Shown here piece after piece: positions 54,287-61,996 of a stretch of 64,000 bases of DNA. This stretch comes from Vibrio pacinii DSM 19139 (lineage in GTDB: Bacteria; Pseudomonadota; Gammaproteobacteria; Enterobacterales; Vibrionaceae): positions 21,656 to 85,655 of the forward strand of contig NZ_KL543978.1 of the NCBI RefSeq assembly GCF_000711795.1, in the 5' to 3' direction. Each line of letters opens with the position of its first letter. Within the stretch, counting starts at the first letter, position 1. Below the pieces are notes generated by a model. The model had not been told where the DNA came from and searched no databases. It saw nothing but the letters and a program-made list of their open reading frames with translations. Both the position numbers and the translations under genes were made by a program.

Positions 54287-54605
54287 AATAGTGGATTCTC
54301 TCTATTTAATTCTATCGGGGGGTAAAGCGTTCAATCAGCGTAGCAAGTCGCTTTGTCTACGTCACGAACCATTGCTGCGACTCACGATTTAAATTAGCAA
54401 CGCATGATTACCAAGCGCTGGTCATCTCGCTCTGCATTGCCCAACTGACTGGCATAAACGTTAAAATACCATAGTGAACGGTTAACGCTTATTCACTTAT
54501 CGACTCACTAGTAGCAATTATTCACTATGCTAGTTAAAGTAGCGCCGATGAATAAGTTCGGCTCTTGACTGCCTGACGAAAAGCACAGTAAAACTGAGAG
54601 ATGAC
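54287..54605. other. 319-base gap without a gene
   Basis: It presumably holds divergent promoters for the DsbA-like gene and the small gene at 54606. No structure stood out. Confidence 0.4.
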
Positions 54606-54854
54606 ATGATTAATGACGATAGAATTATTGCCGACCTACAAGAACTTGAAGCCTTTCTTGTTGCGATTGAAAGCGGAATGATGGGATTAAGCAACGCCGC
54701 CGGAGTTGTATTGGCAACCAATAATAGCGATGGCCGACGTTTTGTCGCCGTGCTTGATGATGATAATCAGCTCGTCTTGGGCCGCTGGGTAACTGAAGAG
54801 GTTTTCCACTCAGGACAAGATATGGTTCGTCACGGACCTAAGCGCAAACATTAA
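54606..54854 (+). CDS. Small protein of unknown function
   Basis: This 82-residue soluble protein starts MINDDRIIADLQELEAFLVA after a GAGAG site. It has an N-terminal helix and a beta-rich end (RRFVAVLDDDNQLVLGRWVT). No family was recognised, but codon use looks normal. Confidence 0.6.
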   Translation: MINDDRIIADLQELEAFLVAIESGMMGLSNAAGVVLATNNSDGRRFVAVLDDDNQLVLGRWVTEEVFHSGQDMVRHGPKRKH

Positions 54855-55203
54855 TCGTTGCCCAATGTCAGTAATAGCGCTAAATCGATTCGGTTGTTAT
54901 TACTGACACCTTTGAGGACTAACATTAAGAGCTAAAATTAAATTCCCGTTATCTTTCCCATCAGTCAGGTCCCAACCTGATTCAAAAACACTCATTCGCT
55001 TTTATTCCCTCATTACACGAAAACAAATAACACTTTATAATCATAATCTTAAATAAAAACTTTATTGTTGAACATACTGCCAATATCAACTTTTTATTGT
55101 ACCACTCACAATATACGGTACGACATTCATTGATTTATAATCAAATTTTCATTAGAGTTCTAAGTGATTTTATACTGATACATTACCTAACAAAGGAAAA
55201 ATC
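54855..55203. promoter_or_regulatory. AT-rich proVWX upstream region
   Basis: It contains a perfect 11-base inverted repeat, TGTCAGTAATA (54866-54876) and TATTACTGACA (54898-54908). AT-rich DNA follows, with a TATACT -10-like hexamer at 55171-55176 and an AAAGGAAAA ribosome binding site before proV. An osmotically controlled promoter is expected here. Confidence 0.45.
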
Positions 55204-56391
55204 ATGGATCCCATACTGGAAGTTAAGGGACTGTATAAAGTGTTTGGAGAAGACACACAACGCGCTTTCGATATGATCGAAAAAGGCGCGGACAAAGATG
55301 CAGTGTTTGAGAAAACAGGATTAACCATAGGTGTTAATGACGTCTCGCTCAGCATCAATGAAGGTGAAATCTTCGTCATTATGGGCCTTTCTGGTTCAGG
55401 CAAATCGACTCTAGTCCGTCTACTCAATCGTCTCATCGAACCCACTAAAGGCAACGTATTATTCAAAGGTAAAGATATTGCCCACATCACTGATGATGAG
55501 CTACGCGAAGTGCGCCGCAATAATATTTCGATGGTATTTCAAAACTTTGCCCTAATGCCACATATGACGGTAATCGAGAACGCAGCGTTTGGTTTAGAGC
55601 TTGCCGGCATAGAAACGGATGTGCGCAAAAAATCGGCGTTTGAGGCACTTGAACGCGTAGGCCTTGATGCTTATTGCGACGTGTTTCCAGACGAGCTGTC
55701 TGGCGGTATGAAGCAGCGTGTCGGCTTAGCACGTGCCCTGGCTTGTGACCCAGATATCTTATTAATGGACGAGGCGTTTTCAGCGCTTGACCCTCTGATC
55801 CGCACGGAAATGCAAGATGAGCTGATCCGTCTACAAAACGATGATAAACGTACCATCGTCTTTATTTCCCACGATCTCGACGAAGCGATGCGTATTGGTG
55901 ATCGCATTGCGATTATGCAAGATGGCGACGTGGTACAAGTCGGCACACCTGATGAGATTTTAAACCAACCTGCCAACGACTACGTGGCCGCGTTTTTCCG
56001 TGGCGTTAACGTCGCCAGTATCCTTACCGCGAAAGACATTGCTCGCAAGAACCCGGCCGCTGTATTCAAAAAGTCTGAGCACGATGGTCCAGCTTCGGCG
56101 ATGCAGATATTGATGGATAATGATCGTGAATACGGCATTGTTGTTGATCGCAGCAGTCGCTATTCGGGCATCGTGTCAGTTGACTCTCTGCGCGCCGCGC
56201 ACAAAGAGAATCGCTCTCTAACCAGTGCGCAGCTCGATGATGGCATTACACTCGAACCAACCCAATCAATTAATGACATTCTAGGTACCGTTGCAGGCGT
56301 TCCCTACTCCGTTCCTGTTGTCGACGAGCAAGGTACTTACTTCGGTGTCGTAACCAAGTCACGATTATTGCAAACGTTAGATAAGGATTAG
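55204..56391 (+). CDS. proV: Glycine betaine/proline ABC transporter ATPase
   Basis: This 395-residue ATPase energises ProU uptake. Walker A is GLSGSGKST (61-69), the ABC signature LSGGMKQRVGLARAL begins at 165, and Walker B ILLMDEAFSALD has E190. The C-terminal part (about 280-390) is a CBS pair that senses ionic strength in this family. It starts the proV-proW-proX operon. Confidence 0.95.
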   Translation: MDPILEVKGLYKVFGEDTQRAFDMIEKGADKDAVFEKTGLTIGVNDVSLSINEGEIFVIMGLSGSGKSTLVRLLNRLIEPTKGNVLFKGKDIAHITDDELREVRRNNISMVFQNFALMPHMTVIENAAFGLELAGIETDVRKKSAFEALERVGLDAYCDVFPDELSGGMKQRVGLARALACDPDILLMDEAFSALDPLIRTEMQDELIRLQNDDKRTIVFISHDLDEAMRIGDRIAIMQDGDVVQVGTPDEILNQPANDYVAAFFRGVNVASILTAKDIARKNPAAVFKKSEHDGPASAMQILMDNDREYGIVVDRSSRYSGIVSVDSLRAAHKENRSLTSAQLDDGITLEPTQSINDILGTVAGVPYSVPVVDEQGTYFGVVTKSRLLQTLDKD

Positions 56392-56395
56392 CGCC

Positions 56396-57481
56396 ATGTC
56401 ATCAGAGCAAACAAACAATGACCCATGGTCGCAAACTACCACGCAACAAAGCGACCCTTGGGGACAAGCGTCAACTAGTAACGCACCAACTAACGATTGG
56501 TTAACTAGCGAGACGGTTGAACAAGCCCCATTCGATATCATGAATCCGTTCCAAGACGCCGTACTGCCGTTAGACACTTGGGTTGAGTCTGGTTTGAACT
56601 GGTTAGTTGACCACGGTCGACCAGTGTTTCAGGCAATTCGTGTGCCGATCGACTTCATTCTGACATCATTTGAGACGGCACTGGTCTCGACACCAGCGCC
56701 ATTTATGTTGGTATTTTTATTTCTTTTAGCTTGGCAGTTTTCGAACCTACGACTTGGCGTCGCAACGTTCGTATCACTGGTTTTTATCGGCCTAATTGGC
56801 GCTTGGTCACAAGCAATGACCACCCTCTCGCTGGTAATGACTTCGGTGTTTTTCTGCCTATTGATAGGCTTGCCACTCGGTATATGGCTCGCTCGTAGTC
56901 ATACCGCCGCTAAGATTATCAGACCAATACTCGACGCAATGCAAACAACCCCAGCGTTTGTCTACTTAGTACCGATTGTGATGCTATTTGGTATCGGTAA
57001 TGTTCCTGGGGTGGTCGTAACGATTATTTTCGCCCTGCCACCCGTGGTGCGATTGACCATCTTAGGCATCCAACAAGTGCCAGAAGAACTGATTGAAGCG
57101 GGCCACTCTTTTGGTGCTAGCAGTAAACAGATGTTGTATCGCATTCAGTTACCACTCGCACTGCCGACCATCATGGCTGGTGTGAACCAAACCTTGATGC
57201 TGTCGCTATCAATGGTCGTTATCGCGTCAATGATCGCTGTTGGCGGGCTTGGACAAATGGTATTGCGCGGTATTGGCCGCCTAGATATGGGACTTGCTGC
57301 CGTCGGTGGTTTAGGCATTGTCATTCTTGCCATCCTACTTGACCGTATTACCCAAGAGCTAGGCGCAAATGCAGGTAACACCAAGCTTCGTTGGTACCAC
57401 ACAGGTCCAGTTTCATTCGTCATCAAATTACTCACTAATCAGAATGAACCTCAAGTTACACTTAAGGAGAAAACTAAATGA
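56396..57481 (+). CDS. proW: Glycine betaine/proline ABC transporter permease
   Basis: This 361-residue permease has a long N-terminal hydrophilic tail (about 80 residues, rich in Gln, Thr and Asn), as ProW of E. coli has, then about six to seven helices and the EAA loop EAGHSFGASSKQMLYRIQLP. It starts four bases after proV and overlaps proX by four bases. Confidence 0.95.
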   Translation: MSSEQTNNDPWSQTTTQQSDPWGQASTSNAPTNDWLTSETVEQAPFDIMNPFQDAVLPLDTWVESGLNWLVDHGRPVFQAIRVPIDFILTSFETALVSTPAPFMLVFLFLLAWQFSNLRLGVATFVSLVFIGLIGAWSQAMTTLSLVMTSVFFCLLIGLPLGIWLARSHTAAKIIRPILDAMQTTPAFVYLVPIVMLFGIGNVPGVVVTIIFALPPVVRLTILGIQQVPEELIEAGHSFGASSKQMLYRIQLPLALPTIMAGVNQTLMLSLSMVVIASMIAVGGLGQMVLRGIGRLDMGLAAVGGLGIVILAILLDRITQELGANAGNTKLRWYHTGPVSFVIKLLTNQNEPQVTLKEKTK

Positions 57482-58476
57482 ACAACTCATGGAAGACAAC
57501 ACTGACAATCAGTGCACTCACACTAGCAACAAGCGTAACGGCAAATGAATTGCCGGGCGCTGGGGTAACGGTTCAACCTGTACAATCATCCGTTGCTGAA
57601 GAGACGTTTCAAACTTTAATTGTAAATCGAGCTTTAGAAGAGCTCGGCTATGAAGTTCAACCAACCAAAGAAGTCGACTACAACGTTGGCTACACCTCAA
57701 TTGCTAAAGGTGATGCCACTTTTCTTGCGGTAGGTTGGTTCCCACTGCATGCCGACAAATACACCATGTCGGGTGGTGATGACAAGTTTTCACGTCAAGG
57801 CCAGTATGTCAGTGGCGCTGCGCAAGGTTACTTAATCGATAAGAAGACCGCAGACAAATACGGCATTACCAACATCGGCCAGCTGAAAGATCCTAAAATT
57901 GCCAAACTGTTTGATGCTAATGGCGACGGTAAAGCAGATTTAACCGGTTGTAACCCGGGCTGGGGTTGTGAGCTGGTTATCGAAGAACAATTGAATGCGT
58001 TTGAACTGCGCGACACCGTAAGCCACAATCAAGGTAATTATGCCGCGATCATCGCCGATACGATTTCGCGTTATAACAAAGGCGATTCGATTTTATACTA
58101 CACATGGACACCATATTGGGTGAGTGGCGTACTTGTCCCTGGAGAAGATGTTGTTTGGCTTGAAGTGCCATTTTCTGCACTACCGGGCGAACGTAAAAAT
58201 GTCGATACCACGCTGGCCAATGGCAAGAACTACGGTTTTGAAATGAACTCTATGCGTATCGTTGCTAATAAAGAGTTTACTCAAAACAACCCAGCCGCGG
58301 CCAAACTGTTCGAAATCATGAAGCTTAATATTAATGATGTCAGTGCACAAAACATGATGATGAGCCAAGGTAAGAATAGCTCTTCTGATATCGAAGCGCA
58401 CGTCAATGGTTGGATTAAAGCAAACCAACAGCTATTTGATTCGTGGGTGAAAGAAGCCAAACAAGCTGCACTATAA
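57478..58476 (+). CDS. proX: Glycine betaine/proline-binding periplasmic protein
   Basis: This 332-residue binding protein has a signal peptide (TTLTISALTLATSVTANE) and conserved Trp/Tyr residues for the betaine cage (VGWFPLHADKY; YYTWTPYWVSG). CNPGWGCE carries a disulfide pair, as in E. coli ProX. The start overlaps proW in an ATGA junction. A terminator follows. Confidence 0.95.
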   Translation: MNNSWKTTLTISALTLATSVTANELPGAGVTVQPVQSSVAEETFQTLIVNRALEELGYEVQPTKEVDYNVGYTSIAKGDATFLAVGWFPLHADKYTMSGGDDKFSRQGQYVSGAAQGYLIDKKTADKYGITNIGQLKDPKIAKLFDANGDGKADLTGCNPGWGCELVIEEQLNAFELRDTVSHNQGNYAAIIADTISRYNKGDSILYYTWTPYWVSGVLVPGEDVVWLEVPFSALPGERKNVDTTLANGKNYGFEMNSMRIVANKEFTQNNPAAAKLFEIMKLNINDVSAQNMMMSQGKNSSSDIEAHVNGWIKANQQLFDSWVKEAKQAAL

Positions 58477-58499
58477 AGCTCAGTAATACATAACATCGA

Positions 58500-58528
58500 A
58501 AGGGAGCGCTCATTAGCGCTCCCTTATT
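58500..58528. terminator. Intrinsic terminator after proX
   Basis: AAGGGAGCGCT and AGCGCTCCCTT pair around CATT within 58500-58525. It lies between proX and the convergent RidA gene. Confidence 0.85.
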
Positions 58529-58554
58529 ATTTTAAACGACAAAGAGTCAACAAA

Positions 58555-59820
58555 TTAATGCGTTGGTGGCGTGCCTTCACCATTAGACACCACGGCATCA
58601 ATCTGAACAGCAGCGCCTAATGGAATGTCTGAGACACCAATGACGGTTCTTGCTGGTAAATCACCGCTAAAAAAGCCCGCGTATATAGTATCAATCGCAG
58701 CCAAGTCTGCCACATCCGTCAATTGGATGTTGATCTTAACGATGTCGTCCATGTTATGACTGATGCTTTCAACAATCGCTTTGATGTTGTTAAGACACTG
58801 TTTAGCTTGCTCTGTTACCCCACCCTCTACCAAGGCACCACCATGGGTTTTCACTGGCAATTGCGCAGTAAGGTGGTTGTAGTGAGAAAAAGCGACAGTT
58901 TGCGTCGAAAGCGGGCAAATTGGTGCATCAACCGTGTTGTTGGTGCGAATCACAATGCCGTGTCGGTCCTCGATTTCTTGAGGCGGCGTGCCGTCACCAT
59001 GAGAGATAGCAGCATCAATTTGCACCAACGCTCCCATCGGCAAGCCATTCGCTTTGATCACCGAACGAGCTGGCATATAACCCACTGTGCGTGCAATGGA
59101 AGAGTCCGGGAAGAAGGTCGTGTAAACCTGGTTAACGGCTTCTAAGTCGGCCAAGTCGGTTAGATAAATGTTCGCTTTGACAATGTCGTCAAACGGCACA
59201 TCAATGCTCTCCATAATGGTCTTAATATTTCGCAGACATTGGGCTGTTTGCGCTTTAATTCCACCGTCAACGATTTTGCCAGTAGTCGGACAGATAGGTA
59301 GCTGAGCACCAATATTATTGTAGTGAGAGAAGGCAACCGTTTGAGTTGACCACTGGCTAACAGGTGCATTATCACTATTTCTTGATAGTTTAATTAAATC
59401 ACACGGGGCTTGCGGCTTGGTTCCTTCACCATTCGAGATGAGCGCGTCCATTTGAATTAGAGCGTCACCATGTGGCAATGCTGCAACTTCAACCACAGTG
59501 CGTGTTGGTAACTGAGTATCAAAATAAGCGTCATAGGCTTCATTTACTGCCGCTAAATCGGTCATGCTTTTAACAAAGACATTAATTTTGACCACATCAT
59601 CCATCACATGGCCAATGCTCTCGACAATCGCTTTGATATTATTCAGACACTGTTTGGCTTGATCTCGGACATCACCCACGACTATTTCACCAGATTGCGG
59701 GTCTAAGGGTAGTTGAGCAGAAATATTGTTGTAGTGAGAAAATGCAACACTCTGGCTTGATAGCGCATTGATCGGTGCCTGCTCAGTATTTCTTGATACT
59801 TTGATAATTTCGCCACTCAT
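58555..59820 (-). CDS. Triple RidA-domain protein
   Basis: The 421-residue chain consists of three tandem RidA (YjgF/UK114) domains: about 1-137, 138-284 and 285-421. Each has the stretch TVAFSHYNN or a close variant (residues 25, 161 and 308), a QCL-NIK-I-ES helix and a final IDA-ISNGEGT. RidA normally is a trimer of single domains that hydrolyses reactive 2-aminoacrylate and other imines. The key Arg is present in each: R107, R252 and R391. Domain 2 has an eight-residue insertion, so ARTV and ARSV occur in tandem before its Arg. One chain may mimic the trimer. The ATG at 59820 is used. Upstream ATGs add an unrelated tail. Confidence 0.9.
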   Translation of the reverse strand: MSGEIIKVSRNTEQAPINALSSQSVAFSHYNNISAQLPLDPQSGEIVVGDVRDQAKQCLNNIKAIVESIGHVMDDVVKINVFVKSMTDLAAVNEAYDAYFDTQLPTRTVVEVAALPHGDALIQMDALISNGEGTKPQAPCDLIKLSRNSDNAPVSQWSTQTVAFSHYNNIGAQLPICPTTGKIVDGGIKAQTAQCLRNIKTIMESIDVPFDDIVKANIYLTDLADLEAVNQVYTTFFPDSSIARTVGYMPARSVIKANGLPMGALVQIDAAISHGDGTPPQEIEDRHGIVIRTNNTVDAPICPLSTQTVAFSHYNHLTAQLPVKTHGGALVEGGVTEQAKQCLNNIKAIVESISHNMDDIVKINIQLTDVADLAAIDTIYAGFFSGDLPARTVIGVSDIPLGAAVQIDAVVSNGEGTPPTH

Positions 59821-60469
59821 TGAGATAGGTATCCTTAAATTTTTAAGACAATATAACTTTGTCTTTAGTAGGGTTATTGGGATAAGTGGCGCCATAGTAA
59901 GAGATAGGATTAGACGTGAGTGTGATAAAACTCAAATTAAAAATGCACCGACGTTGGCTAGATGGTACGGATAATTAGTCACTGAACGACTAAATATCCG
60001 CTGGTGATCAGCGAATCATAAATCGCAACAGGCTGATGTCACTAAACATCCCCACAAATTGAATTTAACCCGGCATTTTTCTTAGTCGCAGTGCCTGACT
60101 TTGATTCAGTTTTGATATCAAGCTCACATCGTCAAGCGGATTTTGAGGTGATTGGTCTTATCGCCCTGCTTGTTAAGCCGTGATAACTGCATAAAGCCTT
60201 GATCATCAACAATATTGCAAACTAATGCGAATAGCCATGACAATTTGTTAATGAGTAGATAACAGACAACGGACTTATTTTCGGAGCAAAAAAATTCCTA
60301 CGGGAGTCTCATTTAATGCTGTAACTCACTATTGGATAAAAACGTGTTTCTAGTTGGCCTAGTGAATGTCCAGAAGTCACACAGGATTACCGCCTTTAGC
60401 GACTAAATTTCTACTACGTTTTTTCTTGATAGTGATAAAATCTTCACATCACAATTATCGAGAGCATCT
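59821..60469. other. 650-base region without a recognised gene
   Basis: It has two adjacent small hairpins: TTAGTC (59975-59980) with GACTAA (59988-59993), and CGCTG (59999-60003) with CAGCG (60009-60013). No long reading frame is convincing. It must carry the promoters of both flanking divergent genes. Confidence 0.45.
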
Positions 60470-60808
60470 ATGTTTATCCATCATGTAAACGGCATTGACT
60501 GGCTGGTAATTACCGCCTTTGAAGAACTGAAACCTCTATTTATTGAAGAAGCTGGGTCTATTCCCGCTTACTTCTCTAGCACCAGTGAATTGAGCCTGAT
60601 TGATCAAGCCAAGCGCACTTATGGATATTTGCCTACACTCAGCGGCGTCATCACCGACACTGGCACTTTTCAAAGCCAGGATAACGAAGAAGATTTGAAC
60701 CCACAGCTTGCCTGTCTAGTTGAGGGGCGTGGTCGGGTGTTTATCTATCACGGTGGCTTTGTGGCTTTTGTGGATGACGAGCAAACCTTTATTACCCGAA
60801 TGGATTGA
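60470..60808 (+). CDS. Small soluble protein of unknown function
   Basis: This 112-residue protein begins MFIHHVNGIDWLVITAFEEL, after a GAGAGC site. It looks like an alpha/beta protein with no export signal and no recognised motif. Its end (FVAFVDDEQTFITRMD) is orderly, so it is probably a real gene. Confidence 0.55.
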   Translation: MFIHHVNGIDWLVITAFEELKPLFIEEAGSIPAYFSSTSELSLIDQAKRTYGYLPTLSGVITDTGTFQSQDNEEDLNPQLACLVEGRGRVFIYHGGFVAFVDDEQTFITRMD

Positions 60809-61106
60809 ACGTTATTCAATACGTTGAGAGCGACGACTTAGCGCTAACCGTTCAATCCGCAAGCGTTTCGATTATTAAAAGGGGCAGAGACTTGCTAGCG
60901 GTGTTCACACAGGCACATCCTTGGACAAAAATGAACCCACACAGTTTCGTCAAAAACGAACTTCTATTCTATAAAGATACGCGATAAATTTTAGTTATTA
61001 TTTTTATAAAAAATCATAATTTTTCTTACTGTTAATTGATCCTTATACTTTTCCACATCGACACAAGACACGAAACAAATAATCAAATCAGTTTTTGGAG
61101 AAAGTT

Positions 61107-61598
61107 ATGAAAATGAATCACGTTGGTATCATGGTTGGCGATATGGACAAAGCTGTAGAATTCTACACTAAAGCGTTAGGTCTTCGCGTTGTTATGAACA
61201 ACACTAAAGTAATCGAAGAGCGCGAATCTGCAATCGGTCGTATGTGTATTGCAGTATTTGGTGAAGGCTTTAAAGGCTTCAACATTGCTCACTTAGTAAC
61301 AACAGATGGTATTGGTGTTGAGCTGTTCGAAATGGTTGACCGTGAAGAGCGTCACAACGTTGACTTCTCTCGCCTAGGTATCTTCCACTTCTGTCTACAA
61401 CTACCAAAAGAGCAATTTGAGTCAGCAATCAAACGCGTAGAAGAGTTTGGCGGTAAAGTGCGCATGGATATTCACCGTTACCACCCAGAAGATGATTCTA
61501 AGCAAGCACAAATGGTTTACCTAGAAGACCCGTTTGGTAACCTATTTGAGTTCTACTCGCACTCTTACGAAGACACTTACGCTTCTGATTACGAGTAA
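61107..61598 (+). CDS. VOC-superfamily (glyoxalase/dioxygenase) protein
   Basis: This 163-residue protein has the vicinal oxygen chelate fold: MNHVGIMVGDMDKAVEFYTKALGL at the start with a metal-ligand His, a middle HFCLQLP strand with a second His, and DPFGNLFEFYSHS with the final Glu. The start ATG at 61107 has a TGGAGAA site. The reaction is unknown. Codon use is strongly biased to preferred codons, suggesting high expression. Confidence 0.88.
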   Translation: MKMNHVGIMVGDMDKAVEFYTKALGLRVVMNNTKVIEERESAIGRMCIAVFGEGFKGFNIAHLVTTDGIGVELFEMVDREERHNVDFSRLGIFHFCLQLPKEQFESAIKRVEEFGGKVRMDIHRYHPEDDSKQAQMVYLEDPFGNLFEFYSHSYEDTYASDYE

Positions 61599-61626
61599 TT
61601 CTTTCACTCGCTAAGTAAAGATTATC

Positions 61627-61660
61627 AATGCCCACTAGATATTTGATCTCGTGGGCATTG
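61627..61660 (+). terminator. Intrinsic terminator after the VOC gene
   Basis: CAATGCCCAC (61627-61636) and GTGGGCATTG (61651-61660) pair, with a further inner AGAT/ATCT pairing. Confidence 0.8.
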
Positions 61661-61996
61661 TTGTTCTACTGTCTAAATAATTCATCGATGCTGACGCTAT
61701 TGCAGAGGCAGCCTCGCGACCAAAAATGAGATTCTCTTCAGCAAAGACCGAATCAGCTCAAGTAGTATCTATCATTCGAAATGTACGCAGCGGATATATT
61801 AGAGAGCCCACCGCTTGTATGAACAGAATCGGCTCTATCCATCTAGAGTTCGAACTAAATATTAGAAATCAATTAATAACTAAAAGTATGGAAAATCGCT
61901 TAGTTTTGTATCCAGTTTTGATGGTGCAAATCGCCTCGGGTCGTTCAAAAATATCATTGCCCAATTTGCGAACGACCCAAATTTCCATTTCAGCAC
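61661..61996. other. Gap with an inverted repeat downstream of the adhesin gene
   Basis: GGGTCGTTC and GAACGACCC (within 61938-61977) are nine-base arms about 23 bases apart, close to the 3' end of the minus-strand adhesin gene, and may act as its terminator. A plus-strand frame at 61726-62022 is not credible. Confidence 0.35.

Noticed and set aside
60805..60987. 60-residue frame after the 112-residue gene
   Set aside because: It begins with a TTG overlapping the previous stop, lacks a ribosome binding site and has no protein-like pattern.
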